NCBI GenBank assembly: GCA_036839715.1
Contig: DAITDU010000070.1
Location: forward strand, 1 to 6,492
Source: Thermocaproicibacter sp002410755
Lineage (GTDB): Bacteria; Bacillota; Clostridia; Oscillospirales; Acutalibacteraceae
Reading direction: 5' to 3'
Length of the DNA stretch: 6,492 bases
Part shown: positions 1 to 4,998 of the stretch, one piece after another
Layout of the letters: every line of letters begins with the position of its first letter
How positions within the stretch are numbered: position 1 is the stretch's first letter
Translations under genes and position numbers: made by a program
Notes under the pieces: model-generated
Database searches by the model: none
Seen by the model: the letters and a program-made list of their open reading frames with translations, nothing else
What the model was told of the DNA's origin: nothing

Positions 1-54
1 TCAACTTCCGATTTAACAAAACCATGTAACTTTGTTACAAATACATTATACTAG
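1..54 (+). CDS. Possible 3' end of an unidentified upstream ORF
   Basis: Frame 1 is open from the window edge for 17 codons and closes with TAG at 52-54, inside the ribosome binding site of the next gene. The other two plus-strand frames stop within 27 bases. A stop 12 bases before the DUF3852 start would suit an operon of conjugation genes, but 17 residues (ending TNTLY) are too few to recognise a family. It may simply be an intergenic stretch. Low confidence. Confidence 0.2.
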   Translation, partial: STSDLTKPCNFVTNTLY

Positions 55-58
55 GTGG
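53..58 (+). promoter_or_regulatory. Ribosome binding site that decides the DUF3852 start
   Basis: AGGTGG lies 8 bases before the ATG at 67. An in-frame GTG at 55 lies inside this purine-rich motif, so using it as a start would leave that start without its own binding site. The ATG at 67 is also followed at once by a lysine-rich signal peptide N-terminus, which supports it. Confidence 0.7.
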
Positions 59-66
59 ATAGATTT

Positions 67-408
67 ATGAAAAAAAGTAAAAAGGTTTTTATTATTTTTT
101 GCGCCGTTACGCTTATGGTCTCTATGTTCTGTGTGACAGCTTATGCCGCTGGCAGCGGCGATGTAGCCGGAGCCGTTCAAGGAACATGGAAAACAGCTTC
201 CCAGCAAATTAAGACAGTTGTCAACAATGTCGTATTCCCCGCAATTGACTTGATCCTTGCTGTGTTTTTCTTTGCCAAACTCGGTACAGCTTATTTCGAT
301 TACCGCAAACACGGACAGTTCGAGTGGGCCGCGCCAGCGATTCTTTTCGCTTGTCTGGTGTTCACCCTGACCGCTCCGTTATATATCTGGTCTGTCGTTG
401 GAATGTAA
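67..408 (+). CDS. DUF3852-family small membrane protein of conjugative elements
   Basis: This 113-residue protein starts MKKSKK and has a hydrophobic signal-like segment at about residues 7-25, followed by a possible signal peptidase site (AYA then AG, residues 25-28). Two more hydrophobic segments lie at about 52-71 and 88-110, separated by a charged stretch (YFDYRKHGQFEW). It ends IWSVVGM. I recognise it as the DUF3852 family, found in conjugative transposons of gut Clostridia among type IV secretion genes. Its function is not established. A cleaved leader plus two helices and a short length is also the layout of VirB2/TrbC-type pilins, so a pilin-like or channel role is an inference. It is followed by a convergent phosphoesterase gene instead of the expected conjugation genes, which suggests that the element is rearranged here. 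The start is the ATG with AGGTGG 8 bases upstream. Confidence 0.75.
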   Translation: MKKSKKVFIIFCAVTLMVSMFCVTAYAAGSGDVAGAVQGTWKTASQQIKTVVNNVVFPAIDLILAVFFFAKLGTAYFDYRKHGQFEWAAPAILFACLVFTLTAPLYIWSVVGM

Positions 409-452
409 AAAAATGAGCAGGATGGTTTCGCGTTCATGAAGCCATCCTGTTC
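407..452 (-). terminator. Rho-independent terminator for the metallophosphoesterase gene
   Basis: Positions 418-429 pair with 438-449 (12 pairs, one of them G-T) around an 8-base loop. Three further pairs at 415-417 with 450-452 (one G-T) extend the stem. Read on the minus strand, the hairpin is followed within a few bases by a run of seven T (A-run at 407-413 on plus), the normal layout of an intrinsic terminator. It lies just past the phosphoesterase stop codon. On the plus strand no T-run follows, so it would end DUF3852 transcription only weakly, although the hairpin could protect that transcript's 3' end. Confidence 0.8.
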
Positions 453-464
453 AACAATAAGATC

Positions 465-1334
465 TTATGACGAAAGTGTAATGACAACCAATTCAGGACA
501 GTTGTTGATGCGAACCGGTGCAATGCTGTTTCCCAATCCCCGGCTGACGACCATTTTTGTTTGCTTCTTTTCATACACACCCGCAGTATACTTGGGGAAA
601 AAGCCTTGATTCGGAGCGACAAGTCCTCCGAGAAAAGGCAGACGTATTTGGCCGCCATGAGCGTGACCGCTTAGTACCAAATCAATGCTGTTATCCACAT
701 ACACATCAAACAATTCCGGCCTATGCGATAGTAAAATTGTGTACTCACCGTTCTCACTTTGCTTTTGCATGTCTTTTAGTTTTGTGTTAATCATAGCTGC
801 GTCTTCACCGAACATATCGTGCTTGATGGTGAAATCGGGATCATTCAAGCCCAGTAACCGAATTAAACTGCCATCACGCTTAATAGTAATCCCTTGATCG
901 CTTAATATGATAACGCCGGATTTGGTCATTTGTTCTTTCAGTTTTGCATATTTATCAGTCCAAGCCTCATGATTGCCCGTGACATAATATACAGGAGCAA
1001 TCTTGACAGCACCATTAATAAAGTCCATTGCTTTCTCAACATCTGTGTGGCTCGAATCAATCAGATCACCGGTAACGGCAATCATATCAGGCGATATGTT
1101 CTTTACCGTCTGAAGCAGCTTACTTTGGTTTTCCCCAAACTCCGCATTATGTAAATCGGATACTTGAACAATTCTAAACCCATTAAAGGATGTGGGGACT
1201 TTTTCGCTATTGATACTGATTTTCGTTGTCTGGATAGAGGTATTGCCCCAATACACCCAGATTGAAAATGCAACAAGGATAGCCAGTAGAACTGTCAATA
1301 CAACTCTACGTTTTTTTCTTTTTGGTTTTTTCAT
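465..1334 (-). CDS. Membrane-anchored calcineurin-like metallophosphoesterase (YkuE-like)
   Basis: This 289-residue protein has a basic N-terminus (KKPKRKKRR), one membrane helix at about residues 11-28, and a catalytic domain on the outer face by the positive-inside rule. The metal-binding motifs of the calcineurin-like fold are all present and in order: SDLH (D60, H62), GDLID (D90), GNHE (N121, H122), LSHRPE (H204) and SGHAHGGQ (H224, H226). The spacing and the GHAHGGQ ending match the YkuE/YaeI-type phosphoesterases that hydrolyse phosphodiester bonds with two metal ions. The true substrate is unknown; lipid or envelope phosphoesters are candidates for this subgroup. The start is ATG with GAGG (1342-1345) 7 bases upstream. 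The gene is convergent with the DUF3852 gene, has its own terminator and appears monocistronic. It is not a known conjugation component, so it is probably cargo or a chromosomal gene brought in by rearrangement. Confidence 0.9.
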   Translation of the reverse strand: MKKPKRKKRRVVLTVLLAILVAFSIWVYWGNTSIQTTKISINSEKVPTSFNGFRIVQVSDLHNAEFGENQSKLLQTVKNISPDMIAVTGDLIDSSHTDVEKAMDFINGAVKIAPVYYVTGNHEAWTDKYAKLKEQMTKSGVIILSDQGITIKRDGSLIRLLGLNDPDFTIKHDMFGEDAAMINTKLKDMQKQSENGEYTILLSHRPELFDVYVDNSIDLVLSGHAHGGQIRLPFLGGLVAPNQGFFPKYTAGVYEKKQTKMVVSRGLGNSIAPVRINNCPELVVITLSS

Positions 1335-1384
1335 AGGGATACCTCGATAAATTTCTGCTCATTCATTCTGTTAACTTTAGAATC

Positions 1385-1413
1385 AGTTTACCATATATGG
1401 CGAAAAAAATCAC
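1385..1413 (-). promoter_or_regulatory. Candidate promoter of the metallophosphoesterase gene
   Basis: On the minus strand TAAACT (1390-1385) matches the -10 consensus at 4 of 6 positions and is preceded by TGG, an extended -10. A weak -35 (GTGATT, 1413-1408) lies 17 bases upstream, and an A/T run overlaps it. The perfect palindrome CCATATATGG (1391-1400) fills the spacer next to the -10 and could be a regulator site, though it may be chance in AT-rich DNA. The predicted leader is about 45 bases. Confidence 0.35.
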
Positions 1414-1443
1414 TAACTGTATTTATTTTTACCAGGGAAATAC

Positions 1444-1500
1444 CATGAAATTGAATTACTATCCTTATTCGACAATTGACTGGAGTGTTGTAGGAATGTA
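1444..1500 (+). pseudogene. Possible C-terminal remnant of a second DUF3852-like gene
   Basis: A short ORF of 18 codons (MKLNYYPYSTIDWSVVGM) ends with the same six residues, WSVVGM, as the intact DUF3852 protein at 67-408. Three of the six codons differ by synonymous changes (serine TCT versus AGT, and both valines), as expected if two coding copies diverged while the protein was conserved. The DNA after the stop also resembles the first copy: both reach AGCAGG within about 16 bases. The ATG may be incidental, since the rest of the gene is absent. The TAA overlaps the next ATG as TAATG. The match is short, so confidence is modest. Confidence 0.35.
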
Positions 1501-1896
1501 ATGAAAAAGCAGGCCACTCTCATACTGAAGAGCTGCTCTGCTGAATTAAGATTACCTATTACAAAAGAATTAAATGCTGAACTTCTTAAAACGAGCAAAG
1601 AACTAATTACGATCCAATGTACAAGACTGTTAGATATGTTCAATTCAAATAATATTTTTAATATTATTTGTAGAGATATTTATCAGACATATATAGATAG
1701 GCCTAATGTCAATAATGCGAAAAAATGTTTTCAAAATAATACTGTATACGGAGTTTTAAGTGCATACAAGCTTTTTTATGTTGGCTGTTCGAGGTCGAAA
1801 AGAAATTTGACCATTCTTGTCGATAAGGGGAAAATCTCTTCTTTTGAGGATGAATTTGTAAGAAAAGCTAAGAAAGTTGGATTTAAAATAATTTAG
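1501..1896 (+). pseudogene. C-terminal fragment of a UvrD/Rep-like superfamily 1 helicase
   Basis: The ORF encodes 131 residues. Residues 91-103 (LFYVGCSRSKRNL) match helicase motif VI of the UvrD/Rep family, where the arginine of the (S/T)R pair contacts the ATP phosphate. It is followed by a short lysine-rich tail, as at the end of such helicases. Motifs I to IV, which need several hundred residues upstream, are missing, so this cannot be a working helicase. Residues 1-80 are not recognised and may be the region before motif VI or foreign sequence. The ATG overlaps the preceding stop (TAATG) with AGGA 5 bases upstream, so the fragment may still be translated. The DNA is visibly more AT-rich than the phosphoesterase or importer genes. 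UvrD-like helicases occur in repair genes, mobile elements and some defence systems; the fragment does not say which. Confidence 0.5.
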
Positions 1897-1959
1897 AAAT
1901 GTTCTTTTCTTTGCATCTAAATTGAGCAAATGACACAATAACGTTCCCGCATAAATCAA

Positions 1960-2064
1960 TTTTGCCACAAAGGATTTGCCGCTGCCCGGTGTTCCTAAAA
2001 TCAAGCCGTTTCTCGCTGTTACGCTTTTGCCGTTGTTTTGGGCGTGTGGACATGGTATAATCAA
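1960..2064 (-). pseudogene. Walker A fragment of a VirB4/TraE-type conjugation ATPase
   Basis: On the minus strand, residues read ARNGLILGTPGSGKSFVAK (2016-1960), with the Walker A motif GTPGSGKS at 1995-1972. NGLILGTPGSGKSF is typical of the VirB4-type ATPases that power type IV secretion in conjugative elements of Clostridia. A full protein is about 800 residues, and Walker B and the rest are missing. Downstream on the minus strand the frame stays open but no longer resembles VirB4 and runs antisense to the helicase fragment. Upstream residues (to 2064) are only weakly VirB4-like. The fragment is on the opposite strand from the DUF3852 gene, although in intact elements these genes normally run together, so an inversion or separate acquisition is likely. 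Confidence 0.6.
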
Positions 2065-2132
2065 ATAAATTCATTCCTGTTTTGAGTGACAGGAGTCCTG
2101 CTTATACAGGCTTGCGAAGTTGGGGGTCTAAT

Positions 2133-3086
2133 ATGTTAGAGATTTGTTTTAACGATTCTGTAAAGGGTGCTCTGGCAATAGCTCAGCATTGTGGAGATAT
2201 AATTGGTGGTGCTGCATCTATAGGGATAATATCTGATAAAAAGGGAGCACTTTCATTTTTTGCGAAAAGAAAGGCGCTCAAAGAGTATAAAAAAAGACAA
2301 ATAAAACTGCAAAAAATATCAGTTCCTTTGGGTGGTAAAAGAGAAGACCTTGTAGGTATTTCTTTTGGACTATCTGAAAGCGATATACAAGCGCCAATTT
2401 GTTTGGGAGATTGTCCACGAAAAGAATATATTCGCTCAATGTTTTCCTTTGACAGATATGATGAGCAAGAAGATATGGAAACATCTTTAGATGAATTCTG
2501 GATTAACTGTGTTAAAGATTTGCAAAAGCTAAAATCAAATCCATCCCAAATAAGAGTTTGGTTAGATGATACTCCAGATGCACAGTGCGGCTTATTGTTT
2601 ATTGCGGATTTATTAAAGGAGAGCCAAACAGAAATTCATATTGTTGAATTACCCAGAAGAATTACAGGAGAAGATAATTGTATCGTGGAATATCGTGGGT
2701 GGGGTGAAGTTGAGCCTCAGTTATACGGGACTTTTTTATATAGAGAAAAGGTGCTGACGGGAAAAGAAGTCACTGATTTAGCCAACAGGTGGCAGCTTCT
2801 GAAATCCGAAAATTCGTTGTTACGGGTTGTTGAAAATGGTTCTGTAATCAATGCTGATATAAGCTATTACGATAATTTAATCAGAAAAGAATTTCCGAAA
2901 GATACTTGTAAAATAGCGCATATTATCGGCAGTGCTTTAGGAAAACAAGGAATTCTTACAGGTGATGTTTTTATTGCAAAAAGAATACAGCACTTTATTG
3001 ATAACGGAGAACTTGTTGTGTTGGGTAAAACGGATGACGGATTTTACAGCACTGTTGTCGCTACACAAAACGAGTATTTGGCGTAA
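2133..3086 (+). CDS. DUF1835 / DUF3658 domain protein
   Basis: This 317-residue protein has an N-terminal part (about 1-175) that fits DUF1835: it opens LEICFNDS, and RVWLDDTPDAQCGLLF resembles the family's conserved segment ending in a C-G pair. The C-terminal part (about 205-315) fits DUF3658: LTGKEVTDLANRWQLLKSEN, then LRVVENG, SYYDNLI, and GDVFIAKRI with a final GELVVLG strand. Both domains commonly occur together in Bacillota; I know of no established biochemical role. It appears complete and soluble. The start chosen is the ATG at 2133 with GGGGG (2122-2126) 6 bases upstream. A TTG at 2082 would add 17 residues, but they do not resemble the family's N-terminus. The gene lies between fragments of a VirB4 ATPase and a MobA/L relaxase, both on the other strand, so it probably entered a decaying mobile element. 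No clear promoter or terminator is visible. Confidence 0.75.
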   Translation: MLEICFNDSVKGALAIAQHCGDIIGGAASIGIISDKKGALSFFAKRKALKEYKKRQIKLQKISVPLGGKREDLVGISFGLSESDIQAPICLGDCPRKEYIRSMFSFDRYDEQEDMETSLDEFWINCVKDLQKLKSNPSQIRVWLDDTPDAQCGLLFIADLLKESQTEIHIVELPRRITGEDNCIVEYRGWGEVEPQLYGTFLYREKVLTGKEVTDLANRWQLLKSENSLLRVVENGSVINADISYYDNLIRKEFPKDTCKIAHIIGSALGKQGILTGDVFIAKRIQHFIDNGELVVLGKTDDGFYSTVVATQNEYLA

Positions 3087-3129
3087 TACGTTCTTAAATA
3101 AAGCATCCGCTGTTCCTGCCGCAAAATCT

Positions 3130-3209
3130 GCCCTGTAAGCCGCTGCTGCAACTGCCGACTTGCCTTTGCCGCGACTGATGATTTTGATGCTGCAATGGTA
3201 AATTGCTAT
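3130..3209 (-). pseudogene. 5' fragment of a MobA/MobL-family relaxase without a normal start
   Basis: The minus strand encodes AIYHCSIKIISRGKGKSAV followed by AAAAYRA, the characteristic N-terminus of MobA/MobL relaxases, which nick the transfer origin of mobilizable and conjugative elements. A strong binding site (AGGAGGT, 3222-3216) stands 6 bases ahead of the expected start, but the codon there is ATA (3209-3207), one base from ATG, and no other start lies in frame between the site and the motif. After YRA the frame stays open but no longer resembles a relaxase, and it runs into DNA antisense to the DUF1835 gene's 3' end. The rest of the relaxase, including the metal-binding histidines, is absent. 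The gene is therefore truncated and probably not translated. Confidence 0.75.
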
Positions 3210-3215
3210 GGGTTG

Positions 3216-3222
3216 ACCTCCT
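3216..3222 (-). promoter_or_regulatory. Orphan ribosome binding site of the relaxase fragment
   Basis: AGGAGGT on the minus strand is a full-strength Shine-Dalgarno sequence, 6 bases before an ATA codon where the relaxase start should be. It shows that the fragment kept its translation signals while losing its start codon and its body. Confidence 0.6.
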
Positions 3223-3233
3223 TTCGGTTTTCG

Positions 3234-3262
3234 TTGAATATGTGGCGGTGGGGTGATATAAT
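3234..3262 (+). promoter_or_regulatory. Sigma-A type promoter of the membrane protein gene
   Basis: TTGAAT (3234-3239) and a perfect TATAAT (3257-3262) are separated by exactly 17 bases. The -35 matches consensus at 4 of 6 positions. Transcription would begin near 3269, giving a leader of about 30 bases that carries GAAAGGA (3285-3291), 6 bases before the ATG at 3298. The promoter lies just upstream of the relaxase fragment on the other strand, so it may be inherited from the element's control region. Confidence 0.7.
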
Positions 3263-3297
3263 TTGCTGTAAGATTTTATTGATAGAAAGGATATTTT

Positions 3298-3924
3298 ATG
3301 GAACGACTAAAAAAGCTGATGGTGAGTTCTAATCCTTGGCTTCGCGTAATAACAATTTATCTTATTGGCTTTTTACTACTTATTATTGTTGCTATTACAA
3401 GCAATGTTTTACTGCCAGAAGGAATTATTAAAAATGCAAATCCCTTGTGGAATTGGAGTGTCTCTCAAAATCTACTGCTTGGCACTTTGCAGATATTTTG
3501 TTTCAACCTTATCTTTGATGTTGTTATGGTGTTAGCTGATTTATTCGCGAAGTGTTCCAGAAAAAGCGAATGTTATTTGCCTGCAGGATACTGGTGTCTA
3601 TTTCTTATGTTTATCATTTTTGGTGTAATGATTGGAACATGGTCATTCCAGATGGCAACCACCTCAATGCCCTTTATTGACCGAATGGCGCGCATGTTCA
3701 ATACTACTGAAGCGTCAGGATTACTTGAGATGCTTGCTTTTTGCTGTATAGCAGGGGCAACGGCGAATATTGCCATCGTAAAAAGCAAAAAAGATGGTTC
3801 GACCACATCATCAAGAGTACGCGATATTCATTTGTCGGGCAGTGAGATTATCATCCTTGTTATCGGTCTTTGCCTGCAATTAACTGCGGCTTTTATTGAA
3901 ACAAAGAGTATTCATCTTATTTAG
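3298..3924 (+). CDS. Five-helix membrane protein resembling the SpoIIM superfamily
   Basis: The 208-residue product has hydrophobic segments at about residues 16-38, 58-82, 97-118, 140-161 and 183-200, with a basic N-terminus and a charged loop (KSKKDG) between the last two. The fourth segment begins GLLEML (E144) and the last ends AAFIET (E201). Glutamates at the start of a late helix and in an AAFIE motif at the end of the last helix are features I associate with the SpoIIM / DUF95 family, integral membrane proteins that include the sporulation engulfment protein. Overall similarity is weak, so this could be an unrelated membrane protein. It has its own promoter and binding site, and appears to be a single-gene unit. 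It starts within about 90 bases of the relaxase fragment. Whether it belongs to the mobile element or to the host cannot be told from this window. Confidence 0.7.
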   Translation: MERLKKLMVSSNPWLRVITIYLIGFLLLIIVAITSNVLLPEGIIKNANPLWNWSVSQNLLLGTLQIFCFNLIFDVVMVLADLFAKCSRKSECYLPAGYWCLFLMFIIFGVMIGTWSFQMATTSMPFIDRMARMFNTTEASGLLEMLAFCCIAGATANIAIVKSKKDGSTTSSRVRDIHLSGSEIIILVIGLCLQLTAAFIETKSIHLI

Positions 3925-4002
3925 TTTATATCCCATGCGCCGAACACCGCGGGGAAGGGATGCTCAGCTATATGGGTGTACCTGTTAACGTGAAACATAT
4001 AT

Positions 4003-4020
4003 GGAATGTTTCGACATTCC
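4003..4020. repeat. Inverted repeat abutting the importer promoter, possible operator
   Basis: GGAATGT-TTCG-ACATTCC is a perfect 7-base inverted repeat around a TTCG centre, and its last base touches the -35 box at 4021. In DNA its symmetry and position suit a dimeric regulator that could activate or block the promoter. As RNA it would be a stable UUCG-capped hairpin, but it has no T-run of a terminator: the downstream bases are TTGACA. A terminator for the upstream membrane gene is thus less likely than an operator. Confidence 0.55.
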
Positions 4021-4049
4021 TTGACACATATATTGCGCTGATTTATAAT
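4021..4049 (+). promoter_or_regulatory. Perfect-consensus sigma-A promoter of the tau-like operon
   Basis: TTGACA (4021-4026) and TATAAT (4044-4049) are separated by 17 bases, an exact match to the housekeeping consensus. Transcription would begin near 4056 and leave a leader of about 48 bases before the permease TTG start. Such a strong core normally needs a repressor if expression is conditional, which fits the adjacent inverted repeat. The rest of the leader shows no riboswitch-like structure that I can recognise. Confidence 0.8.
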
Positions 4050-4103
4050 AAAAATGTTGAATTGAGATAACTTTAACAATATTCGCCAAAGGGCTGAACG
4101 ATT

Positions 4104-4964
4104 TTGCGTGTAAGCAGAAAGAGGAAAGAGAATGTACGGAATGAAACCGGTTGGAACGGACCGGTTCAAAGGAAGGATGGGAACGCTTCAAATAAGTCCG
4201 GGATTCATAAAAAAATTCTGACGACAGGGACGGTTCTTGCAATCCTGGTTCTGTGGCTGATCATAACCTCTTTTCATTTGGTTGATCCAAAGCTTGTGCC
4301 GTCGCCGCAGTCGGTATGGAATGCTTTCATGGACATCGCCCGGAATGGATATAAAAACCACACGTTGCTTCAGCATATGGGAGCGAGTTTGGGCAGACTG
4401 ATGGCTGCTTTTCTGGGGGCGGCTGCTGCAGCGGTTCCTCTGGGTTTATTAAGTGGTTACAATGCGGGATTCCGGGCGGTCCTGGAACCGATTATCGAGT
4501 TTTATCGCCCCCTTCCGCCGCTTGCCTACTACACCATACTGGTTTTGTGGCTGGGGATTGGCAATGCATCAAAGATTACGCTCCTCTTTCTGGCTTGTTT
4601 TGCGCCGGTTTATATTTCCTGCGTCTCTGCCGTGATGAAGATCAAGGAAGATTATATCAACAGTGCGTATACGATGGGCGCAAATAAAAGGCAGGTGTTT
4701 TTTCATGTCGTTTTTCCCGCTTGTCTGCCGGATTTGTTTACCGGATTGCGGACCGCTTTGGGTGTTGGTTATACGACGCTGGTTTCGGCGGAAATGGTCG
4801 CTGCGACTTCCGGTCTTGGCTGGATGGTGCTGGATGCCAGCCGCTATTTCCGGAGTGATATTGTTTTCCTGGGCATTCTCATCATGGGAATGACCGGAGT
4901 CCTGCTGGACAGAAGCATTCAGCTTCTGGAACGCTGGCTGGTGCCCTGGAAGGGAAAAGAATAA
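4104..4964 (+). CDS. tauC: Taurine/sulfonate-type ABC transporter permease
   Basis: This 286-residue integral membrane protein belongs to the TauC/SsuC/NrtB permease group. After a hydrophilic N-terminus of about 37 residues come hydrophobic segments at about 38-60, 95-118, 136-153, 157-178, 213-235 and 252-270. The conserved cytoplasmic coupling loop that docks on the ATPase lies at about 186-215 (NSAYTMGANKRQVFFHVVFP); it keeps the central glycine but has NSA in place of the usual EAA. FYRPLPPLAY before the third segment is typical of the group. It forms an importer with the binding protein and ATPase that follow; the permease would act as a homodimer. The TTG start at 4104 is the only plausible in-frame one, with AAAGGG (4088-4093) 10 bases upstream, a weak arrangement. 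Whether the substrate is taurine, another sulfonate or a related anion is not decided by the permease. Confidence 0.85.
   Translation: MRVSRKRKENVRNETGWNGPVQRKDGNASNKSGIHKKILTTGTVLAILVLWLIITSFHLVDPKLVPSPQSVWNAFMDIARNGYKNHTLLQHMGASLGRLMAAFLGAAAAAVPLGLLSGYNAGFRAVLEPIIEFYRPLPPLAYYTILVLWLGIGNASKITLLFLACFAPVYISCVSAVMKIKEDYINSAYTMGANKRQVFFHVVFPACLPDLFTGLRTALGVGYTTLVSAEMVAATSGLGWMVLDASRYFRSDIVFLGILIMGMTGVLLDRSIQLLERWLVPWKGKE
4132..4221 (+). other. Short overlapping ORF with a better binding site than the permease
   Basis: ATG at 4132 begins a 29-codon ORF in a different frame within the permease N-terminal region, preceded by GAGG (4121-4124) with a 7-base gap. That is a better initiation context than the permease's own TTG. 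The product (starting MYGMKPVGTDRF) matches nothing I recognise. It could be a small regulatory ORF, a sign of a frameshift in the permease N-terminus, or chance in purine-rich DNA. I favour chance or a frameshift. Confidence 0.2.
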
Positions 4965-4984
4965 CGGCAGCGGACAACTGTGGA

Positions 4985-4994
4985 GGGAGGGGAG
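4985..4994 (+). promoter_or_regulatory. Strong ribosome binding site of the binding-protein gene
   Basis: A long purine run (GGGAGGGGAG) sits 4 to 6 bases before the ATG at 4999, within the 34-base gap after the permease stop. It is far stronger than the sites of the permease and ATPase genes. This suits the need for a molar excess of binding protein over the membrane parts. Confidence 0.65.
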
Positions 4995-4998
4995 TGAA

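Noticed and set aside
26..38. Small inverted repeat GTAAC-TTT-GTTAC upstream of the DUF3852 gene
   Set aside because: Five-base arms with a 3-base loop and no T-run are too weak to call a terminator or operator.
47..52. TATACT as a -10 box for the DUF3852 gene
   Set aside because: Transcription would start within or after the ribosome binding site at 53-58, and no -35 lies at the right distance.
457..468. Perfect 12-base palindrome ATAAGATCTTAT over the phosphoesterase stop codon
   Set aside because: No loop or T-run and no promoter nearby; probably chance, and the real terminator is the adjacent hairpin.
1756..1930. Continuation of the open minus-strand frame after the VirB4 Walker A
   Set aside because: It runs antisense to the helicase tail and no longer resembles a VirB4 ATPase, so the openness is taken as chance.
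3960..4070. Open plus-strand frame of 36 codons (starting MLSYMGVPVNV) across the importer promoter
   Set aside because: It overlaps a perfect promoter and inverted repeat and matches no family that I recognise; a remnant of a gene end remains possible but unsupported.
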